This document shows, in pieces, positions 52,888-62,288 of a stretch of 64,000 bases of DNA. The notes beneath the pieces were generated by a model. The model ran no database searches, had not been told where the DNA came from, and saw nothing but the letters and a program-made list of their open reading frames with translations. Within the stretch, counting starts at the first letter, position 1; the number at the start of each line of letters is the position of its first letter. A program made the position numbers and the translations under genes. Origin of the DNA: Streptococcus gwangjuense (GTDB lineage: Bacteria > Bacillota > Bacilli > Lactobacillales > Streptococcaceae); the NCBI RefSeq assembly GCF_003627155.1, contig NZ_CP032621.1:124001-188000 (forward strand). The letters run 5' to 3'.

Positions 52888-55254
52888 CTATTTTCCAAAA
52901 ATCTCTTTGAGGTCTGCGTCTGTAATCCCAATCATGGCGGGGATGCTGTCCCAGTTTTCTTCGGTTAGGATGTAGGATTGTTCGGAGGTACTTGATGTGA
53001 CTGTTTCAGAGATAGCTGGTTGCTTTTCTTCAACATTTTCAATTAGATCACTGAAACGTTCAATCAGATAGGTTTTTCGGGCAGTTCCGATATGCTGGGT
53101 AGCATAATCAAAGGCCTGTAATTCACCTAGTAAGATAAGCTTGCTTTTGGCGCGTGTAATGGCTGTATAGATGAGATTGCGCTCCAGCATACGCCTACTA
53201 GCACTGGTGATAGGTAGGATGACAACAGGGAACTCACTTCCCTGGGACTTATGGATACTCATGGCATAGGCCAGACGAATCTTGTACCATTCGTTACGTG
53301 GGTAAGAGACTTCATTGCCATCAAAATCAATGACAATCTCGTCTTGCTTCGACTCGGTATATTTACCAGGAATCAGATCTGTGATAGCTCCCAAATCTCC
53401 ATTAAAGACATTGATTTCAGCATCGTTGACCAAATGAATGACCTTGTCTCCCTTGCGATAGTGACACTGGGGAGCTTCAAAACTGAGTTGGTCTTTTTGT
53501 GGTGGGTTAAGGAGGTCTTGCATGAGCTGGTTGATGGCATCAATCCCTGCCGTCCCTCGGTACATGGGAGCCAGAATCTGAATATCACGTGCGGGAATAC
53601 CACTTCTGAGGGCAGCGCCTAAGATTTTCTCAATCGTAGCAGGAATATGGCCACTAGCAATTTCAAAGTAGGAACGGTCTGCTTTTTTTTGGGTGAAATC
53701 AGCTGGCAAGATACCCTGTCGAATCTGACTAGCTAGGGTGACGATGGTTGATTCTTCGCTTTGCCGGTAAATTTTTTCCAAGCGAGTCTGAGGAATCAAA
53801 GGAATATGAAGCAGGTCTGCTAGAACCTGTCCAGGGCTGACAGACGGTAGCTGGTCGCTGTCACCTACGATTAGAATCTTACTGTTAGAAGAGATGTTGG
53901 AGAAGAGTTGATTGGCCAGCCAAGTATCCACCATGGAAAATTCATCCACGATGATAAAGTCAGCATCCAGATAATCTTCCAGATGACTGGTATCATCGTC
54001 ACCTGTCATTCCCAAGTGGCGGTGTATAGTCGCACTTGGCAAGCCTGTCAATTCATTCATGCGGCGAGCTGCTCGACCAGTTGGAGCAGCAAGAAGAATC
54101 GGCAGATTGCTTTTTTTCCTGAGGTCAAGTCCTTCTAAAAGGGCGTAAACAGCAATGATACCATTGATAACAGTTGTCTTACCAGTACCAGGTCCACCTG
54201 TCAGGATAAAGATCTTATTCTGGATAGCATCACAGATAGCCTGTTTTTGAATGCTATCATACTCAATCCCCAGTTCTTGCTCGACAGTAGTGATATGCTT
54301 TTGAATGGATTCTAAATCTTGGCTCTTCTGTTTTCCTTTTTCAAGGATACGAACCAAGTGACTGCGGATACCTTCCTCAGCGAAAAAGAGGCTGTTATCA
54401 AAGATTTTGGTATCAATCTGCTGAACCTTGTCTTCTTCGATCAGGTAGGAGAGCTCTTGGGCCACTTGGCTGGGATCCAGTTCCACGGGGCGGGAAGACT
54501 CAAGGAGAGTAAGGGTTTGTTCTAGCAAATCCCGTGCTTCAACATAGGTGTCCCCTGTTTCCATACAGGCCTGAAAAAGACTATGAACTAGTCCTGCACG
54601 GAAGCGTTCAGGAGCCTGACTTTCGATACCTAGTTCTTCCGCTAATTGATCAGCAATGGTAAAGCCCAAACCCTTTATATCCTCGACCAACTGGTAGGGA
54701 TAATTTTCAACCACATCAAGGGTTTCTTCCTTGTAAAAGTCTTGAATCTGAAAGGCTAGTTTGTTGGGAATGCCGTAGTTGGCAAGTTTGGCCAAAACCA
54801 TCTCGGTTCCGTAGTTGAGGCGGAGAGTAGAGACGAATGCCTCGCGATTTTTAGCAGAGAGTCCTGAGATACCTTCTAGCTTTTCTGGGTGTTGCAGAAT
54901 TTCGTCAATGGTATTGTCGCCATAGGTATCCACAATTTTCTGAGCTGTCTTGAGACCAATTCCCTTGAAATGGCTACTTGAAAAGTACTTGACCAAGCCC
55001 TTGCTAGTTGGTTTTGCGCGTTCATATCGGCTGATTTGCAGTTGTTCCCCATACTTGGAGTGCTGGACAATTTGTCCCCAAAAGGTATAGTCTTCTCCCT
55101 CAATCACATCAGCCATGGCGCCCGTGACAATGATTTCAAAATCATCAAAATCCTCTGCGTCCGTATCGTCGATTTCTAGGAGGAGGATGCGGTAAAAATT
55201 GCTGGGATTTTCAAAAATAATCCGTTCAATGGTTCCTGAAAAATAAACTTCCAT
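52888..55254 (-). CDS. recD2: RecD2-type ATP-dependent DNA helicase
   Basis: Superfamily 1B 5'-3' helicase of 788 residues of the RecD2 group, which acts without RecBC in Gram-positive bacteria and helps maintain replication forks. The RecD2-specific N-terminal region begins MEVYFSGTIERIIFENPSNF. The Walker A GGPGTGKTT lies near residue 350, then IIVDEFSMVD (Walker B), GDSDQLPSV and the C-terminal AYAMSIHKSQGSEFPVVI with VYTAITRA-like NLIYTAITRAK. The frame is open 22 codons upstream, but the ATG at 55254, preceded by AAAGGAA on the minus strand, gives the normal family start. Confidence 0.94.
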   Translation of the reverse strand: MEVYFSGTIERIIFENPSNFYRILLLEIDDTDAEDFDDFEIIVTGAMADVIEGEDYTFWGQIVQHSKYGEQLQISRYERAKPTSKGLVKYFSSSHFKGIGLKTAQKIVDTYGDNTIDEILQHPEKLEGISGLSAKNREAFVSTLRLNYGTEMVLAKLANYGIPNKLAFQIQDFYKEETLDVVENYPYQLVEDIKGLGFTIADQLAEELGIESQAPERFRAGLVHSLFQACMETGDTYVEARDLLEQTLTLLESSRPVELDPSQVAQELSYLIEEDKVQQIDTKIFDNSLFFAEEGIRSHLVRILEKGKQKSQDLESIQKHITTVEQELGIEYDSIQKQAICDAIQNKIFILTGGPGTGKTTVINGIIAVYALLEGLDLRKKSNLPILLAAPTGRAARRMNELTGLPSATIHRHLGMTGDDDTSHLEDYLDADFIIVDEFSMVDTWLANQLFSNISSNSKILIVGDSDQLPSVSPGQVLADLLHIPLIPQTRLEKIYRQSEESTIVTLASQIRQGILPADFTQKKADRSYFEIASGHIPATIEKILGAALRSGIPARDIQILAPMYRGTAGIDAINQLMQDLLNPPQKDQLSFEAPQCHYRKGDKVIHLVNDAEINVFNGDLGAITDLIPGKYTESKQDEIVIDFDGNEVSYPRNEWYKIRLAYAMSIHKSQGSEFPVVILPITSASRRMLERNLIYTAITRAKSKLILLGELQAFDYATQHIGTARKTYLIERFSDLIENVEEKQPAISETVTSSTSEQSYILTEENWDSIPAMIGITDADLKEIFGK

Positions 55255-55328
55255 AAAATTCCTTTGTATGAATAGGTGAGAGTTGGGGGGTATTATAGTC
55301 AATAAACGATTACTTCTCACGATAGAAG

Positions 55329-55360
55329 AAGAGGCTGAGATTGCTGATTCTCGGCCTCTT
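55329..55360 (-). terminator. Hairpin after lepB
   Basis: A 12-base stem with one mismatch and an 8-base loop; on the minus strand it is followed by a pyrimidine-rich stretch but not a clean T run. It probably reduces read-through from rnhC-lepB into recD2. Confidence 0.6.
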
Positions 55361-55367
55361 AGGTCTC

Positions 55368-55982
55368 TTAAAATGTTCCGATACGGGTGATTGGCCAGAA
55401 GCGGAATTTAGCTTCCCCTGTAATATCTTTTGCTTTGAAGGTACCTACGTGACGACTGTCACTCGAAACCAAGCGGTCGTCTCCGAGGAGAAGGTATTCT
55501 CCTTCTGGGACAGTAAAGCTAAAGTTGGTATTATAGTTGACATCAACTGTGAAGGCTTGGGCTTTTTCAGCAATACTTCTAAAGAAAGTTCCTTTATTTC
55601 CTTCAAATCCCTTGCCTGAGTAGGTGCCTTGGAGTTTGTCATCCTTGAAACGTTTGATGTAGTCAGCTAGGTAAGGTTCATCTGTCTCTTTGTCATTGAT
55701 GTAAAGTTTATCGTTTTCGTAACGGATGGTGTCGCCAGGCATTCCAATCACGCGCTTGACGATGTCCTTATTGCCATCTTCCTCATGGGCCACCACGATA
55801 TCAAAACGGTCAATAGGGAGGTGCTTAACAACAAAGAGGATTTCGCCATCCGCTAGGGTAGGATCCATAGAATGCCCTTCTACGCGAACATTACTCCAAA
55901 AAAAGATACGACTTAAAGCTAGTAATGACAGAATTAGGAGGAACAATCCCCACTCTTTTAAGAAATTTTTAAATGAATTCAT
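55368..55982 (-). CDS. lepB: Signal peptidase I
   Basis: Membrane-bound serine protease of 204 residues that removes signal peptides from exported proteins. A single N-terminal membrane segment (about 11-29) precedes the catalytic serine S38 in EGHSMDPTL; the general-base lysine is K76 in KRVIGMPGD. The C-terminal LLLGDDRLVSSDSRHVG box is also typical. It lies 3 bases downstream of rnhC, an order conserved in pneumococcus. It would process the secretory proteins seen in this window. Confidence 0.96.
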   Translation of the reverse strand: MNSFKNFLKEWGLFLLILSLLALSRIFFWSNVRVEGHSMDPTLADGEILFVVKHLPIDRFDIVVAHEEDGNKDIVKRVIGMPGDTIRYENDKLYINDKETDEPYLADYIKRFKDDKLQGTYSGKGFEGNKGTFFRSIAEKAQAFTVDVNYNTNFSFTVPEGEYLLLGDDRLVSSDSRHVGTFKAKDITGEAKFRFWPITRIGTF

Positions 55983-55985
55983 AAC

Positions 55986-56867
55986 TTACCTTTCTAAGCG
56001 TTTTTTCGCTTTTTCAGTATTTTTAAAGTGCAGTTTGGCGCAGAAATTGAGTCCTTGCATACCATAGGCTTGCAAAATCTGGCTAGCTACCTTATCAGAA
56101 GCCGTTCCAGCTCCACTTGGAAGTTGATAGCCCAGCTCTCGTCCCAGATTTTCAAGATTTTCCAGAAAGAGATCACGCGCAATGATAGAAGAAACTGCGA
56201 CAGCCAAGTATTTGCCCTCAGCCTTTTCTTCTAAGCTGATAGAATTGCTGAAACGATTGGCCTCTTGAGCCAAATATTTATCATAATTTTTAGCACTGGT
56301 AAAGGCATCAATCACAATTTTCTCAGGCTGAACACCTTTTTGAAGGAGGAGATAGATAGCCTGATTATGGAGGGCAACCTTAACAGAAACAGCATTGTAG
56401 CGGTCTCCGATGACTTCGTTGTACTTGCTTGGTGAGAGAAGCAGTGCCTGATGCTGGATTTTTTCCTTGAGGATAGGGGCAATCTGACGGATCTTTTGGT
56501 CGGTCAGAGTCTTAGAATCCCCCACACCGAGTTTTCGCAAGAAGTTATGCTGGTCAGGTGTGACAAAGGAAGCCACAACTGCAAGCCCACCAAAGTAGGA
56601 ACCATTCCCCACCTCATCTGTTCCAATTAAAGGGAAATTTTGTCCGCTGGTTTTCTCTACAACTTGATAGCCAAAGAAACTAGCATATTTCTCGGCTTCC
56701 TCCCCCTGAAGTAAGACCTTTCCAGAAGTATAGATAGAAACGGTTGCTTGAGGTAGTCTCAAAAAGTAGCGGATATAGGGATTCTTGCTGGGAGCCAGAC
56801 TGGTTTGATAGTGTTCAAGAAAAGCTTGAATCTCCTTTTCGCTTGGTGTGAGTGTTATACTTGCCAT
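55986..56867 (-). CDS. rnhC: Ribonuclease HIII
   Basis: Endonuclease of 293 residues that cuts RNA in RNA-DNA hybrids. The N-terminal TBP-like domain (about 1-85) that separates HIII from HII is present. The catalytic domain has [14 protein letters not shown] with the acidic pair, [28 protein letters not shown] and [16 protein letters not shown]. It heads a two-gene operon with lepB and diverges from zapA. A minus-strand TGGTACAAT upstream is a plausible extended -10 promoter. Confidence 0.95.
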   Translation of the reverse strand: MASITLTPSEKEIQAFLEHYQTSLAPSKNPYIRYFLRLPQATVSIYTSGKVLLQGEEAEKYASFFGYQVVEKTSGQNFPLIGTDEVGNGSYFGGLAVVASFVTPDQHNFLRKLGVGDSKTLTDQKIRQIAPILKEKIQHQALLLSPSKYNEVIGDRYNAVSVKVALHNQAIYLLLQKGVQPEKIVIDAFTSAKNYDKYLAQEANRFSNSISLEEKAEGKYLAVAVSSIIARDLFLENLENLGRELGYQLPSGAGTASDKVASQILQAYGMQGLNFCAKLHFKNTEKAKKRLER

Positions 56868-56907
56868 AGTTTCTATTGTACCATAAAAGCAGGTAAATTT
56901 GTAAAAA

Positions 56908-56936
56908 CTGACAAAATTAGCGAATTTTGGTATAAT
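56908..56936 (+). promoter_or_regulatory. Predicted promoter of zapA-cvpA
   Basis: CTGACA at 56908-56913 and a perfect TATAAT at 56931-56936 with 17 bases between and an extended TG. Confidence 0.75.
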
Positions 56937-56953
56937 ATCGTGAGGTGAATTTT

Positions 56954-57256
56954 ATGGCAAATCTAAATCGATTCAAATTTACATTCGGGAAAAAATCATT
57001 AACCTTGACAAGCGAGCATGATAACCTTTTTATGGAGGAAATTGCCAAGGTTGCGACAGAAAAATACCAAGCAATTAAAGAACAAATGCCTAGCGCAGAT
57101 GATGAAACAGTCGCTCTTTTGTTGGCAGTCAACTGTTTATCAACTCAGCTCAGCCGTGAGATTGAATTTGATGATAAGGAGCAAGAATTAGAAGAACTCC
57201 GTCACAAGCTTGTGACTTGTAAGCAAGAACAGAGCAAGATTGAGGATTCCTTATGA
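56954..57256 (+). CDS. zapA: ZapA-like cell division protein
   Basis: Small protein of 100 residues similar to ZapA, which cross-links FtsZ filaments at the division site. The N-terminal half is a small beta-alpha domain (KFTFGKKSLTLTSEHDNLFMEEIAK) and the C-terminal half a coiled coil (LSREIEFDDKEQELEELRHKL). A GTG at 56945 is in frame, but the GAGGTG at 56942-56947 is properly spaced as a ribosome site for the ATG at 56954. It overlaps cvpA by four bases. The ZapA call is from fold pattern and length; the sequence match is weak as usual for this family. Confidence 0.75.
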   Translation: MANLNRFKFTFGKKSLTLTSEHDNLFMEEIAKVATEKYQAIKEQMPSADDETVALLLAVNCLSTQLSREIEFDDKEQELEELRHKLVTCKQEQSKIEDSL

Positions 57257-57801
57257 TTTCACTCCTTCTTCTATTGGTCTTGGCTTGGGGATTTTATATC
57301 GGCTATCGGAGAGGCCTGCTCTTACAGGTTTATTACCTGATTTCAGCCATGGCATCGGCTTTTGTGGCTGGCCAGTTTTATAAGGGACTTGGAGAGCAAT
57401 TTCATTTGCTCCTCCCTTATGCAAATCCGCAGGAAGGTCAGGGAACTTTCTTTTTCCCATCGGATCAACTCTTTCAGCTGGATAAGGTCTTTTACGCAGG
57501 GATTGGCTACTTGCTTGTATTTGGGATTGTCTATAGTATCGGTCGGTTGCTCGGTCTTCTTTTACACTTACTTCCTAGTAAAAAACTGGGTGGCAAGTTG
57601 TTCCAAGTTTCAGCAGGTATCTTGTCCATGTTGGTGACCTTATTTGTCTTGCAAATGGCCTTGACAATCTTGGCGACCATTCCCATGGCAGCTATACAAA
57701 ATCCTCTTGAAAAGAGTATCGTCGCAAAACACATCATCCAGAGCATACCGGTAACAACCAGTTGGCTCAAACAAATCTGGGTGACAAATTTAATCGGATA
57801 A
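57253..57801 (+). CDS. CvpA family membrane protein
   Basis: Integral membrane protein of 182 residues of the CvpA family, named for colicin V production in E. coli but of uncertain role in Gram-positive bacteria. It begins ISLLLLLVLAWGFYIGYRRGLLLQVYYLI, the family's first two membrane segments with the G-x-RRG turn, and has two more segments near residues 80-100 and 115-140. It is translationally coupled to zapA by an ATGA overlap and followed by a terminator. Confidence 0.85.
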   Translation: MISLLLLLVLAWGFYIGYRRGLLLQVYYLISAMASAFVAGQFYKGLGEQFHLLLPYANPQEGQGTFFFPSDQLFQLDKVFYAGIGYLLVFGIVYSIGRLLGLLLHLLPSKKLGGKLFQVSAGILSMLVTLFVLQMALTILATIPMAAIQNPLEKSIVAKHIIQSIPVTTSWLKQIWVTNLIG

Positions 57802-57832
57802 AAAGGGCAGGAATTTTCCTAGCCCTTTGTTT
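57802..57832 (+). terminator. Terminator of zapA-cvpA
   Basis: AAAGGGC at 57802-57808 pairs with GCCCTTT at 57822-57828, and GGAA with TTCC inside; a T-rich end follows. Confidence 0.8.
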
Positions 57833-57904
57833 ACAGATTTGACTCGAATCTATCAGAATGTAAAAAGCTACCACACCTAGACATTCAAAGACAAGGAAAT
57901 AAAG

Positions 57905-60241
57905 ATGAATAAGAAAATATTAGAAACATTAGAGTTCAATAAGGTCAAGGCCTTGTTTGAACCTCATTTGTTGACCGAACAGGGCTTGGAGCAATTGAGA
58001 CAGCTAGCTCCGACTGCCAAAGCAGATAAAATTAAACAGGCTTTTGCTGAGATGAAGGAAATGCAGGCTCTTTTTGTTGAGCAACCGCATTTTACCATTC
58101 TTGCAACCAAGGAAATCGCAGGAGTCTGCAAGCGGTTGGAGATGGGAGCGGACCTCAATATCGAGGAGTTCCTACTTTTGAAGCGCGTGCTTCTTTCTAG
58201 CAGAGAACTACAAAGTTTTTATGCTAATCTGGAAAATGTCAGCTTGGAAGAATTAGCCCTTTGGTTTGAAAAATTACACGATTTTCCGCAATTACAAGGA
58301 AATCTCCAAGCCTTTAATGATGCAGGTTTTATTGAAAATTTTGCCAGTGAAGAATTGGCGCGAATCCGTCGAAAAATCCATGATAGCGAGAGTCAGGTCC
58401 GCGATGTTTTACAAGACTTGCTCAAGCAAAAAGCGCAGATGTTGACAGAAGGGATTGTTGCCAGCCGAAATGGTCGTCAGGTTTTACCTGTCAAAAACAC
58501 TTATCGCAATAAGATTGCAGGTGTCGTTCATGATATTTCTGCTAGTGGAAATACCGTCTATATCGAACCCCGTGAGGTGGTCAAGCTGAGTGAAGAAATT
58601 GCCAGTTTGCGAGCAGATGAGCGCTATGAAATGCTTCGCATTCTCCAAGAAATCTCTGAGCGTGTCCGCCCTCATGCGGCTGAGATTGCTAATGACGCTT
58701 GGATTATCGGCCATCTGGACTTGATTCGTGCCAAGGTCCGCTTTATCCAAGAAAGGCAAGCAGTAGTTCCCCAGCTATCAGAAAATCAAGAGATTCAACT
58801 GCTCCATGTCTGCCATCCTTTGGTCAAAAATGCCGTTGCAAATGATGTCCATTTTGGTCAAGATTTAACAGCGATTGTTATTACAGGTCCCAATACGGGT
58901 GGGAAGACCATCATGCTCAAAACTCTGGGCTTGACACAGGTTATGGCCCAGTCCGGTTTGCCGATTTTGGCAGATAAGGGAAGCCGTGTGGGTATTTTTG
59001 AAGAAATCTTTGCTGATATTGGCGATGAGCAATCTATTGAGCAGAGTTTGTCTACCTTTTCTAGCCACATGACCAATATCGTGGATATTCTTGGCAAGGT
59101 CAACCAACATTCCCTCTTACTCTTGGATGAGTTGGGGGCTGGTACAGACCCTCAAGAGGGAGCTGCCCTTGCCATGGCTATTTTAGAGGACCTTCGCCTG
59201 CGTCAAGTCAAGACCATGGCGACGACCCACTATCCGGAACTAAAGGCCTACGGTATTGAGACAGCCTTTGTGCAAAATGCTAGCATGGAGTTTGATACTG
59301 CAACTCTTCGCCCAACCTATCGCTTTATGCAGGGTGTGCCTGGCCGAAGCAATGCCTTTGAAATTGCTAAACGTCTAGGTCTATCTGAAGTTATCGTAGG
59401 GGATGCCAGTCAGCAGGTCGATCAGGATAATGATGTCAATCGAATTATTGAACAACTGGAAGAGCAGACGCTAGAGAGTCGCAAACGTTTGGACAATATC
59501 CGTGAGGTGGAGCAAGAAAATCTCAAGATGAACCGTGCGCTTAAAAAACTTTACAACGAGCTCAATCGTGAAAAGGAAACCGAGCTTAACAAGGCGCGTG
59601 AACAAGCTACTGAGATTGTGGACATGGCCCTAAGTGAAAGTGACCAGATTCTCAAAAATCTCCACAGCAAATCCCAACTCAAGCCCCACGAAATCATTGA
59701 AGCCAAGGCCAAGTTGAAAAAATTGGCTCCTGAAAAAGTAGATTTGTCTAAAAACAAGGTTCTTCAAAAGGCCAAGAAAAAACGAGCTCCAAAGGTGGGA
59801 GATGATATCGTGGTTCTCAGTTATGGACAGCGTGGTACCCTGACCAGTCAACTCAAAGATGGCCGCTGGGAAGCCCAAGTCGGCTTGATTAAGATGACCT
59901 TAGAAGAGAAAGAATTTGACCTTGTTCAAGCTCAGCAAGAAAAGCAAGTCAAGAAGAAACAGGTCAATGTCGTGAAACGAACTTCTGGTCGTGGCCCACA
60001 AGCCAGACTGGACCTTCGAGGCAAACGTTATGAAGAGGCCATGAATGAGCTAGATGCCTTTATCGACCAAGCCTTGCTTAATAATATGGCTCAAGTAGAT
60101 ATCATCCATGGTATTGGAACAGGTGTTATCCGTGAAGGTGTCACCAAATATCTACAAAGAAACAAACATGTCAAGAGTTTTGGCTATGCCCCACAAAATG
60201 CTGGAGGCAGTGGTGCGACTATTGTCACTTTTAAAGGATAA
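57905..60241 (+). CDS. mutS2: MutS2 endonuclease/ATPase
   Basis: MutS-family protein of 778 residues lacking the mismatch-recognition domains of MutS, linked to suppression of recombination and to rescue of collided ribosomes. The core and clamp (about 1-310) precede the ATPase with Walker [11 protein letters not shown] near residue 330, [20 protein letters not shown] and [12 protein letters not shown] charged coiled coil follows (about 510-640), then the C-terminal Smr nuclease domain (about 700-778) with [12 protein letters not shown] and [12 protein letters not shown]. Length is normal and a terminator follows. Confidence 0.96.
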   Translation: MNKKILETLEFNKVKALFEPHLLTEQGLEQLRQLAPTAKADKIKQAFAEMKEMQALFVEQPHFTILATKEIAGVCKRLEMGADLNIEEFLLLKRVLLSSRELQSFYANLENVSLEELALWFEKLHDFPQLQGNLQAFNDAGFIENFASEELARIRRKIHDSESQVRDVLQDLLKQKAQMLTEGIVASRNGRQVLPVKNTYRNKIAGVVHDISASGNTVYIEPREVVKLSEEIASLRADERYEMLRILQEISERVRPHAAEIANDAWIIGHLDLIRAKVRFIQERQAVVPQLSENQEIQLLHVCHPLVKNAVANDVHFGQDLTAIVITGPNTGGKTIMLKTLGLTQVMAQSGLPILADKGSRVGIFEEIFADIGDEQSIEQSLSTFSSHMTNIVDILGKVNQHSLLLLDELGAGTDPQEGAALAMAILEDLRLRQVKTMATTHYPELKAYGIETAFVQNASMEFDTATLRPTYRFMQGVPGRSNAFEIAKRLGLSEVIVGDASQQVDQDNDVNRIIEQLEEQTLESRKRLDNIREVEQENLKMNRALKKLYNELNREKETELNKAREQATEIVDMALSESDQILKNLHSKSQLKPHEIIEAKAKLKKLAPEKVDLSKNKVLQKAKKKRAPKVGDDIVVLSYGQRGTLTSQLKDGRWEAQVGLIKMTLEEKEFDLVQAQQEKQVKKKQVNVVKRTSGRGPQARLDLRGKRYEEAMNELDAFIDQALLNNMAQVDIIHGIGTGVIREGVTKYLQRNKHVKSFGYAPQNAGGSGATIVTFKG

Positions 60242-60243
60242 GA

Positions 60244-60280
60244 AAAGCCTGAGGAAATACAAGATTCCTCAAGCTTTTTT
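60244..60280 (+). terminator. Terminator of mutS2
   Basis: AAAGC-TGAGGAA pairs with TTCCTCA-GCTTT around a short loop, followed by six Ts. It marks the end of the conserved core and the start of the accessory restriction-modification segment. Confidence 0.88.
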
Positions 60281-60307
60281 ATCATTTCTTTTAAACATGC
60301 TCAAATA

Positions 60308-60316
60308 TGCTATAAT
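60308..60316 (+). promoter_or_regulatory. Extended -10 promoter of the type III RM operon
   Basis: TGCTATAAT gives a perfect -10 with an extended TG; the -35 region at the expected distance is weak. The start codon is about 110 bases downstream, leaving a leader that holds two inverted repeats. Confidence 0.6.
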
Positions 60317-60340
60317 AGAACTAGAAAATTGAATAAAACC

Positions 60341-60377
60341 GAAGGGTATACCCTTCCTTTATATATACATATAAAGG
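60341..60377. repeat. Two adjacent inverted repeats upstream of mod
   Basis: GAAGGGTATACCCTTC at 60341-60356 is a perfect 16-base palindrome. It abuts CCTTTATAT-ATAC-ATATAAAGG at 60356-60377, a perfect nine-base stem with a four-base loop. Both are between the predicted promoter and the mod start. They could be operator sites for a regulator or leader hairpins; no controller-protein gene is visible nearby. Confidence 0.85.
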
Positions 60378-60425
60378 AATACTATCAGCTCTTCACAAAT
60401 TTTAAGTGAGAAGGAGATTCCGTAT

Positions 60426-62285
60426 ATGAAACATGAATTAGAGCAGGTTCTCTCTAAAAATCCTAAGTTTTTAGTGGATGGTGTGCTAAATAAAAATAAG
60501 CTGGCTGAGCTGGCACGGCAGTACAGTCCTGACTTACTCAATCAGTTGAGTAGTAATGAAAAAATGACCAATCATTTCTTTTCAAAGCTACAAAATGGGG
60601 TATTGGTCTTTAAAAAAGATATCTTTTTGCAATTTCTAAATAACAAGGAGTTCTTGCCTGACAGCTTTACAGCCTACAAAACAAAAATAGGTCTTGGGAT
60701 GCCAGACAGAAATTATCTTTCTGAAAATAAAGAAGTTGTGCTGAATTTTCCTTATAAAGATTGTGTGCTTGAGGGAGGGCAAACCAAGGACGATGTGAAA
60801 CGTCAAGAGGTTTTCTTTAATGAAACACTCGCTCCAACAGAAATCAATCGTTTACTGGATGATAAGGTCTTGACTAACTTTAAACGTTATGACGAAACTG
60901 GCGAGCATAACGTGGAAGAGATAAAAGATACTGATAATCTTATCATCAAAGGGAATAATCTTATCGTTCTGCATAGTTTGAAAAAGCGTTTTGCTGGGAA
61001 AGTCAAACTCATTTATATTGATCCGCCTTACAATACAGGTAATGATAGCTTTAATTACAATGATAGCTTCAATCATTCAACATGGTTAATTTTTATGAAG
61101 AATCGTTTAGAGGTGGCTCGGGAGTTGCTGAGTGATGATGGCTTAATTTTTGTACAATGTGATGACAATGAACAAGCATATCTAAAAGTTTTGATGGATG
61201 AGGTGTTCAGCAGAAATAATTTTATCTCAAATATTGTCTGGAAAGGTCGAGGAGGTCGTCAAGATAGTAAATATATTGCTCAAATTCACGAAACTATAAT
61301 TTTTTACGCCAAAAATAAAGAACGAGCAATCTTGAATAAAGCTTTTATCGAAGACACTTCAAACTATGCTTATGAAGATAGCCGAGGAAACTATAAAACT
61401 CAGCTTATTCGAAAATGGGGAAGCAACAGTCGAAGAGAAGACCGCCCTAACCTCTTCTATGAAGTTGAATTTGAGGGTAATAAAGTATTGCCAATCTTAC
61501 CGAATGGAGATGATGGGTGCTGGAGATGGAGTAAAAATAGACTTGAAGAAGCTATAAAAAATGATATGGTAGTGTCACTTGAAAAAGATGGTAGAACAGA
61601 GCTCTACGAAAAAATATATAAAGGTGATGGGAAGAAACAAACAGTTTTTACATCTTGGATTGATGAAAGTTTTTCTGGTCAGGGAACTAAAGTTTTAGAA
61701 GAAATTTTCAAAGAAAAAGTTTTTGATTACCCTAAGCCAGAACAGCTGGTTAAAAAGTTTATTGATTTAACGACCGATGATGGAGACATCGTCCTAGATT
61801 ACCACCTCGGATCAGGTACAACAGCAGCCGTTGCCCATAAAATGAACCGCCAGTACATTGGTATTGAACAAATGGACTACATTGAGACCGTGTCCGTTAA
61901 ACGTTTGGAAAAAGTGATTGAGGGCGAACAAGGTGGTATTTCAAAATCTGTCGACTGGCAGGGTGGAGGTTCGTTTGTCTACTGCGAACTCAAAAATGAT
62001 GCCCAGGATTTTAAAAATACAGTCTTAGAGGCAAGAGAGTCTGAAACTCTATCTCAACTATTTGAACAGGCTAAAAAGTCTTCGTTCCTATCTTATCGTG
62101 TCGACCCTAAAAAGTTGAAAAAGTCAGAGTTCGAAAAACTTTCACTAGCTGAACAAAAACAAGTCTTGCTGGAGTTGGTGGATAATAATAACCTGTATGT
62201 TAATTACTCAGAGATAGATGATAGCGACTATGGCATTTCACTAGAAGAGAAAAAACTCAATAAAGACTTCTATGGAGAGGAGTAA
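60426..62285 (+). CDS. mod: Type III restriction-modification methyltransferase subunit (Mod)
   Basis: Adenine-N6 DNA methyltransferase of 619 residues that gives a type III system its sequence specificity and protects host DNA. The catalytic motif DPPY is at D199-Y202 in IYIDPPYNTGN, and it precedes the SAM-binding motif LDYHLGSGTT near residues 457-466; this order defines the beta class used by Mod proteins. The region between (about 280-440) would be the target-recognition part. The ATG follows AGAAGGAG. No simple-sequence repeat tract is seen, so phase variation by slippage is not indicated. It precedes res by 3 bases. Confidence 0.93.
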   Translation: MKHELEQVLSKNPKFLVDGVLNKNKLAELARQYSPDLLNQLSSNEKMTNHFFSKLQNGVLVFKKDIFLQFLNNKEFLPDSFTAYKTKIGLGMPDRNYLSENKEVVLNFPYKDCVLEGGQTKDDVKRQEVFFNETLAPTEINRLLDDKVLTNFKRYDETGEHNVEEIKDTDNLIIKGNNLIVLHSLKKRFAGKVKLIYIDPPYNTGNDSFNYNDSFNHSTWLIFMKNRLEVARELLSDDGLIFVQCDDNEQAYLKVLMDEVFSRNNFISNIVWKGRGGRQDSKYIAQIHETIIFYAKNKERAILNKAFIEDTSNYAYEDSRGNYKTQLIRKWGSNSRREDRPNLFYEVEFEGNKVLPILPNGDDGCWRWSKNRLEEAIKNDMVVSLEKDGRTELYEKIYKGDGKKQTVFTSWIDESFSGQGTKVLEEIFKEKVFDYPKPEQLVKKFIDLTTDDGDIVLDYHLGSGTTAAVAHKMNRQYIGIEQMDYIETVSVKRLEKVIEGEQGGISKSVDWQGGGSFVYCELKNDAQDFKNTVLEARESETLSQLFEQAKKSSFLSYRVDPKKLKKSEFEKLSLAEQKQVLLELVDNNNLYVNYSEIDDSDYGISLEEKKLNKDFYGEE

Positions 62286-62288
62286 GTG

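Noticed and set aside
60426..62285. Phase-variable repeat tract in mod
   Set aside because: Many type III mod genes carry tetranucleotide or similar tracts, but none is visible in or just before this gene.
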